A model generated the notes under the pieces. That model was not told where the DNA came from. It saw only the letters and a program-made list of their open reading frames with translations, and searched no databases. 64,000 nt of DNA from Candidatus Desulfofervidus auxilii (GTDB taxonomy: Bacteria > Desulfobacterota > Desulfofervidia > Desulfofervidales > Desulfofervidaceae), in contig JAJSZS010000001.1 of NCBI GenBank assembly GCA_030262725.1, positions 1 to 64,000 on the forward strand, written 5' to 3'. Shown here piece by piece: positions 1 through 7,772 of the stretch (the stretch's first letter is position 1; each line of letters begins with the position of its first letter). A program made the translations under genes and the position numbers.

Positions 1-321
1 ACTATCTCTGGAGCTTATGGAATTGGGGGTGGGGCATTATTAGCCCCTATCCTTATTTCGGTATTTATGTTACCACCTCATGCTATCGCTAGTTCCACCC
101 TTACAGGCACATTTACTACTTCTATAATGGGTGTATGTTTTTACTACTTGCTAGATTATCCACCCAATTGGAAAATTGCTATTTTGTTTGGTATAGGGGG
201 TATGCTAGGTATGTATACTGGGGCAAGAACACAAAAATATATTCCTGAAAGAGTAATAAAAATCATACTTGCCTTTCTCATTTTTATTCCTGCACTAAAA
301 TATATTTTAGATTATTTTTAA
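1..321 (+). CDS. TauE/SafE-family sulfite exporter-like permease, C-terminal part
   Basis: The reading frame is open from base 1 and ends at a TAA at 319-321, giving the last 106 residues of a protein whose start lies outside the window. The first visible residues (ISGAYGIGGGALLAPILI) are the glycine-rich motif that opens the second repeat of TauE/SafE permeases, followed by hydrophobic helices and a GARTQ-type loop typical of the family's C-terminal end. The family moves small organosulfur or sulfite anions across the inner membrane; the substrate here cannot be told. Its 3' end overlaps the convergent TPR lipoprotein gene by 15 bp. Confidence 0.8.
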   Translation, partial: TISGAYGIGGGALLAPILISVFMLPPHAIASSTLTGTFTTSIMGVCFYYLLDYPPNWKIAILFGIGGMLGMYTGARTQKYIPERVIKIILAFLIFIPALKYILDYF

Positions 322-1443
322 CTCTTCACATAGGCGTTTTAAAGCAATAAGGGCATCAGCACCACTTAATGGTTTCATAGGAGCAAATAATCTATTTGGA
401 CGGTCATAAGGTGTAATAAATCCTTTTACTAAAGCAAGAATACATGCATTATAATAACTTGCTTTTGGATTTAAATCTTTATAAGGTGATCTTACTTTTT
501 TAAAACGAAAACTTAAATATTTATTTCCAGTAAGTCTTATCAGAATATCTTGTAAAATTTCGCAGAATGAAGCTCGTGTAATTTTTTGTTGAGGAGAAAA
601 ATATCCATCTATTGTAGCAGAAAGTTCTTTTATTTTTAAAGGTACAATAGCTTCAATTTCTTTAGCAAATCTTTCCTTACCTATATCTCTTACTATTATT
701 TGAGATTTTGATGTTACTTCTAATATTTGAGGTAGATGGAGTTCATGTACAAGTAGGGCTGCTATATCTGCTTTAGTGAGAGTATCTTTTAAGCCAATTT
801 CTCTACCAATATTGCTTTTTGGTTGAGCTTTTTCAATCTTTTTAATCTTTTCAATCTCATTATAAGCCTGAAGTACAAATGGATTTTCTGTTTTTAATAC
901 TCGTTCAAATAATATCTTTGCTTTATCAAACAAAAATGCCTTTTCATAAAGACAAGCCATGTAATATGTTGCTATTGGATGAGCGGGTTTTAATTGCATT
1001 ATTTGTTTGAAAGCCTCTTCAGCTATAGATAAGGATTTTTTTGTAAAAAGCAGATATATTAATCGAATTTTTCCTATTAATACTTCTGCTTTTTCTTCAT
1101 TATTTTTTACAAAGGTTTCAGCTTTTTCTAATTTTTCCCATGCCTTTTTTTCTTTACCTTGTTTTGCTGCTATCAAGGCTAAGCCAATATAGGCTTTAAC
1201 TAATTTAGGATTGGATTCTAAAGCTAATAAAAATTCTTTTTCTGCTTTTTTAAGTTTATTCTTTTCTAGTAAAACCATACCTACTTCTATATGATGTATA
1301 GTGCTTGAAATGCCTGTTTTTAAAGAAAAACTTCTTGGTCGACAGGCAAAAAGAATATTAATTGTAATTGTTAAAATGAGCATTATTTGGTAAATTTTTT
1401 TTATGGGATTTTTATTACGAAAAATTTGGCATTTAATAGGCAC
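307..1443 (-). CDS. TPR lipoprotein with C-terminal SLH-like domain
   Basis: A 378-aa protein. With the GTG start the N-terminus is basic (NKNPIKK), then a hydrophobic stretch ends in the lipobox LFAC, so it is a predicted lipoprotein. An ATG at 1383 would leave no positive charge before the hydrophobic core, so the GTG start is preferred although it overlaps the 5' end of the divergent gene by 41 bp; an AAGGGG lies just upstream. Residues about 55-200 form tetratricopeptide repeats (KKAEKEFLLALESNPKLVKA and later units). The last 70 residues (SPYKDLNPKASYYNACILAL...) resemble a surface-layer homology repeat. Likely an envelope scaffold; the partner is unknown. Confidence 0.72.
   Translation of the reverse strand: MPIKCQIFRNKNPIKKIYQIMLILTITINILFACRPRSFSLKTGISSTIHHIEVGMVLLEKNKLKKAEKEFLLALESNPKLVKAYIGLALIAAKQGKEKKAWEKLEKAETFVKNNEEKAEVLIGKIRLIYLLFTKKSLSIAEEAFKQIMQLKPAHPIATYYMACLYEKAFLFDKAKILFERVLKTENPFVLQAYNEIEKIKKIEKAQPKSNIGREIGLKDTLTKADIAALLVHELHLPQILEVTSKSQIIVRDIGKERFAKEIEAIVPLKIKELSATIDGYFSPQQKITRASFCEILQDILIRLTGNKYLSFRFKKVRSPYKDLNPKASYYNACILALVKGFITPYDRPNRLFAPMKPLSGADALIALKRLCEELKII
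1368..1396 (+). promoter_or_regulatory. Promoter of the lipid kinase-like gene
   Basis: TTGTTA (1368-1373), 17-bp spacer, TAAATT (1391-1396), then six T residues and the ATG at 1403. The promoter lies inside the 5' coding part of the divergent TPR lipoprotein gene. Confidence 0.5.
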
Positions 1444-1960
1444 TATAATTCCCCTTATTTATTTTTTTTCTCCATTATCACCTAAAAAAGCAGCACTTAT
1501 AGTTTTTGTCATATTTATCTTTGTCTTTATTGGTGATGTACTCCGTTTATTTTATCCTCCTTTAAATAAATGGTTTTTAAACTATTTTGGCTTTCTCGTC
1601 AAAGAGAAAGAGAAAAAAAGTATTACAGGAAGTACTTATTATCTTTTTGCCATCAGCATTACTCTTTTCTTTTTCCCAAAAACTATAGCTACTTGTGCTA
1701 TTCTTTATCTTACTTTGGGAGACCCTATAGCAGCTATTGTCGGCCATTATTTTCCTCTTTTTCGTATTTGGCAAGAAAAAAGTTTAGGTGGTACTTTAGC
1801 CAACTTTATTGTCTGTTTAAACATTGGTTTTTATTTTTTCTCCCCCTTTGTTGCTATCATAGGTGCTATTACGGCTACTTTGGTTGAACTTTTTTCTCCT
1901 ATTGATGATGCTATTTCTATTCCTTTATGCTCTGCTTTAGTGCTTTATTATGTTTTATGA
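1403..1960 (+). CDS. Diacylglycerol/polyprenol kinase family (CTP-dependent) membrane protein
   Basis: A 185-aa multi-pass membrane protein. It carries the family hallmarks in order: RKxxHxxG near residue 6-12, a GDVLRL loop around residue 43, GDPIAAIVG near residue 110 and KSLGGTLANF near residue 131. These match the SEC59/DGK1/VTE5-like group, which phosphorylates lipid alcohols using CTP; the exact lipid is not predictable. There is no Shine-Dalgarno. A TTGTTA-17-TAAATT promoter ends exactly 6 nt before the ATG, which suggests a leaderless message. The 3' end overlaps hemA (convergent) by 13 bp. Confidence 0.7.
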   Translation: MGFLLRKIWHLIGTIIPLIYFFSPLSPKKAALIVFVIFIFVFIGDVLRLFYPPLNKWFLNYFGFLVKEKEKKSITGSTYYLFAISITLFFFPKTIATCAILYLTLGDPIAAIVGHYFPLFRIWQEKSLGGTLANFIVCLNIGFYFFSPFVAIIGAITATLVELFSPIDDAISIPLCSALVLYYVL

Positions 1961-3261
1961 TATTCATGTTTTTCTTCTATATTATCTAAATTAAATAATT
2001 GACGTGTAATATCCAAATAAAAATCAATTTTATCTCTGTTTTCCTTTTGTTTTAAAAAGGTTATAGGGTCATGTAGAATCTTTTTTATCATTGCCTCTGT
2101 CATAATGGAGATAGCTTTTTTATCTTCTTCAGAAAGGTGTTTTAAACGATTGAATGTTTTATTTAATTCTTTTAATCTTATAGTTTCAAGTTTATATTTA
2201 AGGGCAATAATTGTGGGCACTACTTCCAATGTCTCTAGCCAACGTTGAAATTTAATAGTTTCTTCTTCTACAATACGCTCAGCTTTAATTGCTTCCTTTT
2301 GGCGTTTCAATCTATTTTCTTCCACCACACTTTGCAAATCATCTATATCATAAACATAAGCATTATCTAACTTATTGATCTTTGGATCTATATCTCTTGG
2401 TACAGCAATATCAATAAAGAAAATAGGGCGATGACGCCTTTCTCGCATAATCTGTTTTATGTCCTCATAATGAATAATGAAATGAGGTGCTCCTGTAGAG
2501 CTTATAATAATATCTACTTCCTTTAAGGCATCTTTTATTTCTTCCATAGAGATAGCTTGACCATGAAATCTTTCTGCTAATTCAATTGCTCTTTCTAAAG
2601 TACGGTTAGCAACAATTAAACTTTTAGCACCATTGTTTAAAAGATGTTGAGCAGCTAATTCTGCCATTTCTCCTGCACCAATAAGCATAATGCGTTTTCC
2701 TTCTAAATGACCAAATATTTTCTTTGCCATCTCTACTGCTGCATAACTAACAGAAACAGCATGATGAGCTAATTTTGTTTCAGTACGGATGCGTTTAGCT
2801 ACTGAAAATGCTTTATGCAAAAGGCGATTTAAAATTGGTCCAGCTGTACGATGCTTTAAAGCAAGACGATAGGCATCTTTTATTTGACCAAGTATTTGAG
2901 GCTCTCCTAATACCATAGAATCTAAAGAAGAAGCTACACGAAAAAGGTGTTTGACAGCATTTATATGAGAATATACATAAAGAAACTTTTCAAGCTGAGA
3001 TAAAGGTATTTTTCCATAATCTGAAAGAAAATTTTTTACTATTTTAACTGCAACTTCAGGGGCATTTTTTGTAACAAATAGAATTTCTACTCGATTACAG
3101 GTAGAAAGGAAAAATACTTCTTTCATGCCAGAAAGGCGTATAAGCTGTGAAAGTATTTCATCTGTATGTTGAGCAGCAGAAAGTTTTTCTCTTATTTCTA
3201 TAGGAGCTGTCCGATAGTTAAGACCTAAAAGCAATATATTATGAGCATTCATATTTTTCAC
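1948..3261 (-). CDS. hemA: Glutamyl-tRNA reductase
   Basis: A 437-aa protein that reduces glutamyl-tRNA to glutamate-1-semialdehyde, the first step of C5 tetrapyrrole synthesis. The N-terminus has GLNYRTAPIEIREKL and the catalytic cysteine in STCNRVEI (about residue 55). The NADPH-binding motif LIGAGEMAELAAQHL follows near residue 190, and the dimerisation helices fill the C-terminus; the length is normal. Its start overlaps the stop of the upstream ccsA-like gene in an ATGA, so the two are cotranscribed, an arrangement common in delta-proteobacteria where haem supply and cytochrome c assembly are linked. Confidence 0.96.
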   Translation of the reverse strand: MKNMNAHNILLLGLNYRTAPIEIREKLSAAQHTDEILSQLIRLSGMKEVFFLSTCNRVEILFVTKNAPEVAVKIVKNFLSDYGKIPLSQLEKFLYVYSHINAVKHLFRVASSLDSMVLGEPQILGQIKDAYRLALKHRTAGPILNRLLHKAFSVAKRIRTETKLAHHAVSVSYAAVEMAKKIFGHLEGKRIMLIGAGEMAELAAQHLLNNGAKSLIVANRTLERAIELAERFHGQAISMEEIKDALKEVDIIISSTGAPHFIIHYEDIKQIMRERRHRPIFFIDIAVPRDIDPKINKLDNAYVYDIDDLQSVVEENRLKRQKEAIKAERIVEEETIKFQRWLETLEVVPTIIALKYKLETIRLKELNKTFNRLKHLSEEDKKAISIMTEAMIKKILHDPITFLKQKENRDKIDFYLDITRQLFNLDNIEEKHEYHKT

Positions 3262-4073
3262 CTAAAGCTGTGATAACCTTTAAGAAGATAATTAACTCCA
3301 AGAAATGTAAATAGCAAGCAAGCAAAGCCTATAATGGATAACCAGGCAGCTCTCCTTCCTCTCATGCCTTTAGTTATTCTTTGATATAATAAAACAGCAT
3401 ATACAAGCCATGTTAATACTGACCAAATTTCTTTTGGATCCCAACTAAAAAATTGTCCTCTGACCCATTGTGCATAAATAGAACCACTTACTAATCCTAA
3501 AGTAAGCATAACAAATCCTACAATGAGGGCATGATAATTTAAAGTGTCAAGAAAGGATAAAGCAGGAAGACGGCGAAAAATACCTCTTGTTTTCTTTTGT
3601 TTAATTTGGCTTTCTTGTAAAAGATAAACAATACCTGCACAAAAAGCCACAGCTAAAAGTGCATCACCAATAAGACTTAAACCAATATGTAAATTGAGCC
3701 ATAATTCCCGAAATGAGGGACGTGGAGGAGTAGCAATTCCAGGGACAAGACGTGAAAGGAAAAGTAAAGAGACAATTAGTGGGGTAAAAAATGCTCCTAA
3801 AATGCCTACATTAAATCGGTAAAAAAGTATAAGATAAGTTAGAGAAAGTGACCAAGCTACAAAAGAAAGAGAACCTTCCATTGAAAGTAATGGAAAAAAT
3901 CCATAACGCATCCAACTAAAACCTATTGCTGCTGTATGTAACCAAAAAGTTAAAAAAAGGATAAATGTAGCTATTCTTAGAAGTGTACGATGTATAGTAA
4001 AAAGATTGATAAGAAAACATATCATACTTACTGTATAGCCAAATAGGCTCATTTGGTAAAAAAAATTGTCCAT
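3258..4073 (-). CDS. CcsA/HemX-type cytochrome c biogenesis membrane protein
   Basis: A 271-aa inner-membrane protein with about eight hydrophobic helices. Near residue 215 it has the tryptophan-rich motif QFFSWDPKEIWSVLTW, the haem-handling WWD-type signature of the CcsA/ResC family, and conserved histidines flank it (YHALIVG, NLHIGLSL). It is likely part of system II-type haem delivery to apocytochromes, or the HemX variant found next to hemA. It is the first gene of the hemA operon. The start codon has no Shine-Dalgarno; a TTGCCA-18-TATAAA promoter ends 6 nt upstream. Confidence 0.86.
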   Translation of the reverse strand: MDNFFYQMSLFGYTVSMICFLINLFTIHRTLLRIATFILFLTFWLHTAAIGFSWMRYGFFPLLSMEGSLSFVAWSLSLTYLILFYRFNVGILGAFFTPLIVSLLFLSRLVPGIATPPRPSFRELWLNLHIGLSLIGDALLAVAFCAGIVYLLQESQIKQKKTRGIFRRLPALSFLDTLNYHALIVGFVMLTLGLVSGSIYAQWVRGQFFSWDPKEIWSVLTWLVYAVLLYQRITKGMRGRRAAWLSIIGFACLLFTFLGVNYLLKGYHSFR

Positions 4074-4079
4074 GTAAAT

Positions 4080-4109
4080 TTTATACTATAAAAATAATCC
4101 CATTGGCAA
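4080..4109 (-). promoter_or_regulatory. Promoter of ccsA-hemA
   Basis: Minus strand: TTGCCA (4109-4104), 18-bp spacer, TATAAA (4085-4080), then 6 nt to the ATG at 4073. Confidence 0.5.
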
Positions 4110-4165
4110 CAAATAACTATAATTTTTTTTAAAATCGGCTATTTAATTATTTTTGTCCAAAGACC

Positions 4166-4193
4166 TTGACATATTTGATATAATTTTTATTCA
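4166..4193 (+). promoter_or_regulatory. Candidate promoter of the 10-TM transporter
   Basis: TTGACA (4166-4171), 16-bp spacer, TATTCA (4188-4193), 11 nt before the ATG. A TATAAT at 4179-4184 is nearer but sits only 7 bp from the TTGACA. Confidence 0.4.
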
Positions 4194-4204
4194 AAGAGGC
4201 ATTT

Positions 4205-5227
4205 ATGTGGAGTGATATTTTTAGAGAGGCATTAACAGTTACTGTCTTTGTTTTCATTATTATGATGGTCGTAGATTTTATAGATGCTTTTACTGAGCAA
4301 AAATTGACAATCTTTTTAAAAGGAGGACGCTGGCGACAATATTTTCTTGCTGCTTTTTTAGGAGCTACTCCTGGTTGTTTAGGAGCATTTATGGTAGTGA
4401 GTTTATATATTCATGGACAATTAAGCCTTGGAGCTGTTATTGGTTGTATGATTGCTACTTCTGGTGATGAATCTTTTGTAATGATAGCTAAAATTCCTCA
4501 AACTGCCTTATTACTTACTTTTTTGTTATTTTTTATAGGATTAACAGCTGCCTGGCTAGCTGATAATTTGATAAAATTTCTTCCTGCTTCTTTTAACATT
4601 TGTTGTCCTGAAAAAAGCTTTCATGCAGAATATGCAGAACCTGCCTTTACTTTAGATAGTTTAAAGAAAAATTTTAAGCAACTTTCTTTTCATCGTTTTC
4701 TTTTAATATTATTATTGATTTTTACACTTTTTTTATTTCTCAGTGGACGTATTGGACCTGAAAAATGGAATTGGGTAAAAATAACATTTACAGGACTCTT
4801 ATCTATAAGTCTAATTATTTGTATATTTGCTTCTGAACATTATCTAGAAAGCCACATTTGGCAACACCTTATTCAAAACCATCTTTGGCGTATATTTTTC
4901 TGGACTTTAGGTGCCTTAATGTTTATTAAAATTGGTTTAATGTATTTTAATTTAGAAAACTTTATTAAAGAGCATCTTACCTGGGTACTGCTTTTAAGTG
5001 CCCTTGTTGGAATTATTCCTGAATCTGGCCCTCATCTTATTTTTGTTTTTCTTTATGATCAAAAAATTATTCCTTTTTCAGTATTATTAACTTCATCTAT
5101 TGTTCAAGATGGTCATGGTATGCTTCCTCTCTTTTCAGCTAGTTTAAAAGCTAGTATATGGACAAAAATATTTAATCTTTGTTTTGGAATAATCATAGGT
5201 GGAATTTTTTATCTTTTAGGTTATTAA
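4205..5227 (+). CDS. Putative 10-TM manganese/heavy-metal exporter (ArsP_2/DUF2899-like)
   Basis: A 340-aa protein with about ten hydrophobic segments. Two inverted-repeat motifs are visible: GATPGCLGAFMVVSLYIHG near residue 54 and GIIPESGPHLIFVFLYDQ near residue 270, each a small-residue or proline loop followed by an aromatic helix. This fits the putative heavy-metal exporter family often annotated as putative manganese transporter. Transport direction and metal are inferred from the family only. An AGAGG sits 5 nt before the ATG; the gene is monocistronic. Confidence 0.7.
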   Translation: MWSDIFREALTVTVFVFIIMMVVDFIDAFTEQKLTIFLKGGRWRQYFLAAFLGATPGCLGAFMVVSLYIHGQLSLGAVIGCMIATSGDESFVMIAKIPQTALLLTFLLFFIGLTAAWLADNLIKFLPASFNICCPEKSFHAEYAEPAFTLDSLKKNFKQLSFHRFLLILLLIFTLFLFLSGRIGPEKWNWVKITFTGLLSISLIICIFASEHYLESHIWQHLIQNHLWRIFFWTLGALMFIKIGLMYFNLENFIKEHLTWVLLLSALVGIIPESGPHLIFVFLYDQKIIPFSVLLTSSIVQDGHGMLPLFSASLKASIWTKIFNLCFGIIIGGIFYLLGY

Positions 5228-5291
5228 TTCAGAACTTTATAAAAAAATTGCCGATATTTTATATGACTTTAAGTTTTAAAGGAGGTTAATT

Positions 5292-6080
5292 ATGCAAGAT
5301 GCAGAAGTACAAACAGAAAATAAAGTACTTAATATTGAAATTCCTGCAATACCAGTTGTAATTCAAAAGGTATTAAATGTTTTAGAAAATCCTCATGCTA
5401 ATGCCAATATAATAGCAGCAAATGTAGCTAGGGATCCTGGTCTTTCAGCAAAAATTCTAGGTGTAGCTAATTCAGCTTTTTATGGATTTTCTCATAAAAT
5501 TACTTCCCTTCCACAAGCAATTATGATTCTTGGTCTAAATGCTTTAAAAGGGATATTAGTAACTCTTGCCTTATTAGAAAAAGAATATAGCAAAAAAGTC
5601 AAAAAAACTATTGTAAATCTCTGGCAACATTTAACTAGATCTGCTTATATTGCAAAAGAAGTGGCTATATCACTTAATTTTAAAAACAAATCAGATATTA
5701 TAACTGCTGCACTTTTACATGATATAGGAAAAGCTATTATAGCATTAAATTTCCCAGAAAAAACATTAGAAATAGAAAAGTTAAAAAAAGAGAGGAATAT
5801 GAATAGCATTGAAGCTGAAAAAGAAATATTGGGATTTTCTCATGAAGAAGTAAATTTTTTACTTTGTGAAAAATGGTCTTTATCGAATTTTATCAAATAC
5901 CCTCTCTCTTTTCATCATCGTGTAAATCAAACAGAAAATTTTGTTAAAGAAATAGCCTTTATTCATTTTGTAGATGCTATAGCAAACAAAATAGAACCAC
6001 AATCAGAAGCATTAGAAATATTAGGGATATCAGAAGCAAAAAAAGAAGAGATTATTTGGAAAGTAGAGTTTGGCAGATGA
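5292..6080 (+). CDS. HDOD domain signalling protein
   Basis: A 262-aa protein made of one HDOD domain: LEIPAIP-type opening, DPGLSAKILGVANSAFYG near residue 54, and an HD-like motif [12 protein letters not shown] near residue 142. HDOD proteins act as scaffolds in signalling (chemotaxis, motility, stress) and generally lack the full metal ligand set of HD phosphohydrolases. A strong AAAGGAGG precedes the ATG. No partner domain is fused. It stands alone between a transporter gene and the convergent DUF429 fusion gene, so its pathway is not evident. Confidence 0.85.
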   Translation: MQDAEVQTENKVLNIEIPAIPVVIQKVLNVLENPHANANIIAANVARDPGLSAKILGVANSAFYGFSHKITSLPQAIMILGLNALKGILVTLALLEKEYSKKVKKTIVNLWQHLTRSAYIAKEVAISLNFKNKSDIITAALLHDIGKAIIALNFPEKTLEIEKLKKERNMNSIEAEKEILGFSHEEVNFLLCEKWSLSNFIKYPLSFHHRVNQTENFVKEIAFIHFVDAIANKIEPQSEALEILGISEAKKEEIIWKVEFGR

Positions 6081-6091
6081 TTAAATTTTTA

Positions 6092-7447
6092 TTAACTAAT
6101 TGAAGGGATGGTTTTGATTTCTTTTTTAGATAAAGAAGATTTTGGGAAAAAAAATATACTAAAAAAGTAGCCAGTTTCTTGTAAACAAGTTAATGAAGTA
6201 AGGCTTTGATGTATATAAGTTGTTTTTTTCTTTTCTAAAAAATGACATAATTTAAAATAATTTTTTTCTTCAGGTTTCCAAGGGATGAAAAGAAGTATTG
6301 AAGAATTATTTTGTTTATATAAAATTTTTTCAATTACTTCTTGCCAAATGTGCCAAAAATCTGCATAAGGGTCAAGGAAAATAAGGTCATATGATTGCTT
6401 TTGTATTAAAATATCATAACCATTATTTATTTTAAGAGCAGGCTTATTTAATAATCTTTCATAAGCCAAAATAGCTTTTTTATTTTTATCATAAAAATCA
6501 ATACAATAATCCTTTTTCTTTTTTTCACAGATTTCTTTTACAAGCCATGCACTACCAGCATACTGGCAATTTTTAAGGTATGATTTTTGTAAATGATAAA
6601 GTGGTAGATAAGACCATCTTTCTTCAAAAGAAAGTATAATTTCTGGTCTTGTTTTATAAATAGGAAAACCACAAAAAGTATCAGCGTAATGAAAATGCTT
6701 TGTATATTTAAGTAACCAATTGACAATGGCAATAAGCCAGCTTTGTTTTAAAACATCTCCATAATTGCCTGGAGTATATTTAATTTCTAAAGGTTCTTCT
6801 AAACAAGATGGTTTAAAAATATAAAAAGGGCCTATCCCTCTTAAATTGTTTTCTAAAGGTAATCGATAAAGTTTATCTGGCATATAAAAATAAAGAAATG
6901 CTATTATAGCGCAAATAAAGGCATCAAGTGCTCCATCACTTACAATATTTTCAGGTAAAATTTTTATTTCTACATTTAAAACTTTTGGTAAGATAGCTAA
7001 AGTTTTTTCTATTAACATTTTTAATGCATTAGGAGAAGTTTTGTATTTTTTTAAAAGAGGTTCTTTTTCAAGCATAAAAAATAATGAAGCCCTAGGATGA
7101 GTTTCAATAATTGAGCCTACATAAGGAGAGATAAAAGAGACTAATTGCTGCGCTCTTAAAGGTACTGCCTGCATTGAGTTTGGCGATTGTACCCAATTCT
7201 TATTTTCTTTTAAAAGACAACGTAATGCAATATCTGAAATCCTCCATTTTCTTGTACTAGAAGAATAAGTTAATGGTGCATCAATAGCACAGCCAAGAAA
7301 AACTTTTTTTTGAACAAGATTTAATATTTCATCTAAAGCAGCTATTTGATATGGTGGTATTTCTAAAAATAACTTCTTTTTATCCCAAGACAGTTCACAT
7401 ACCCAAGAATTTTTAGCTCCAGCAATATCTATACCTAGAAATAGCAT
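6092..7447 (-). CDS. DUF429 (RNase H-fold) fused to RlmJ-like rRNA methyltransferase domain
   Basis: A 451-aa protein with two domains. Residues about 1-205 are DUF429, a predicted RNase H-fold nuclease: FLGIDIAGAKN at the start, AIDAPL near 57, ETHPRASLF near 116 and SDGALDAFICA near 171 supply the acidic residues. Residues about 224-440 look like the RlmJ (DUF519) family: YTPGNYGDVLKQ matches the NHADVLKH motif, DTFCGFPIYKT matches DTHAGAG.Y, and LIFLDPYADF sits where the catalytic DPPY is expected. RlmJ methylates A2030 of 23S rRNA; the altered motif leaves activity uncertain. ATG at 7447 is preferred over the in-frame TTG at 7450. Confidence 0.72.
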   Translation of the reverse strand: MLFLGIDIAGAKNSWVCELSWDKKKLFLEIPPYQIAALDEILNLVQKKVFLGCAIDAPLTYSSSTRKWRISDIALRCLLKENKNWVQSPNSMQAVPLRAQQLVSFISPYVGSIIETHPRASLFFMLEKEPLLKKYKTSPNALKMLIEKTLAILPKVLNVEIKILPENIVSDGALDAFICAIIAFLYFYMPDKLYRLPLENNLRGIGPFYIFKPSCLEEPLEIKYTPGNYGDVLKQSWLIAIVNWLLKYTKHFHYADTFCGFPIYKTRPEIILSFEERWSYLPLYHLQKSYLKNCQYAGSAWLVKEICEKKKKDYCIDFYDKNKKAILAYERLLNKPALKINNGYDILIQKQSYDLIFLDPYADFWHIWQEVIEKILYKQNNSSILLFIPWKPEEKNYFKLCHFLEKKKTTYIHQSLTSLTCLQETGYFFSIFFFPKSSLSKKEIKTIPSIS

Positions 7448-7474
7448 CAAAAATCACTAACAATTTGATATTGA

Positions 7475-7512
7475 TTTGTCAACTTGACAAAAAAGAAACG
7501 CCGTTTTAAAAA
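7475..7512. promoter_or_regulatory. Divergent promoter with 17-bp palindrome of facing -35 boxes
   Basis: TTTGTCAACTTGACAAA (7475-7491) is a perfect inverted repeat around one central base. It places TTGACA on both strands, 1 bp apart. On the plus strand TAAAAA (7507-7512) follows after 17 bp and serves the ferredoxin oxidoreductase operon; on the minus strand a weak TAGTGA (7459-7454) lies 17 bp away and 6 nt before the ATG of the DUF429 fusion gene. The palindrome may also bind a regulator. Confidence 0.5.
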
Positions 7513-7526
7513 GCTTAACACTGACA

Positions 7527-7772
7527 ATGTATCGAAGACTTCATTTAATTAGATTTCTTTCCTATCAAATAAAAATTTTAGAAGATCAATGTAAAGGTTG
7601 CCAATTATGTGTATATGTCTGTCCTAAGCATTTACTAAAACTTTCTTCTCATACAAATGAAAAAGGTTATTTTGTTGTAGAATGGAAAGATATGGGCTGT
7701 ATTGGTTGTGGTCTTTGTTATCATATTTGTCCTGAGCAAGCTATTAGAATTTATGCTGAGGTAAAAGAATGA
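7527..7772 (+). CDS. 4Fe-4S ferredoxin subunit of 2-oxoacid:ferredoxin oxidoreductase (delta)
   Basis: An 81-aa protein with two [4Fe-4S] motifs: CKGCQLCVYVCP and CIGCGLCYHICP. It starts the four-gene oxidoreductase operon and overlaps the alpha subunit in an ATGA, so it is the electron-carrying delta subunit. The ATG at 7527 has no Shine-Dalgarno, and about 20 residues precede the first typical residues (KILEDQCKGC), so the true start could be slightly downstream. A TTGACA-17-TAAAAA promoter lies 14 nt upstream of the ATG. Confidence 0.88.
   Translation: MYRRLHLIRFLSYQIKILEDQCKGCQLCVYVCPKHLLKLSSHTNEKGYFVVEWKDMGCIGCGLCYHICPEQAIRIYAEVKE

Noticed and set aside
156-164. TTATCCACC, close to a DnaA box
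   Set aside because: A single near-match inside the coding region of the TauE fragment, with no second box, AT-rich unwinding region or replication gene nearby.
4166-4184. TTGACA and TATAAT upstream of the 10-TM transporter as one promoter
   Set aside because: The two boxes are only 7 bp apart; sigma70 needs about 17. A weaker TATTCA at 16 bp is listed instead.
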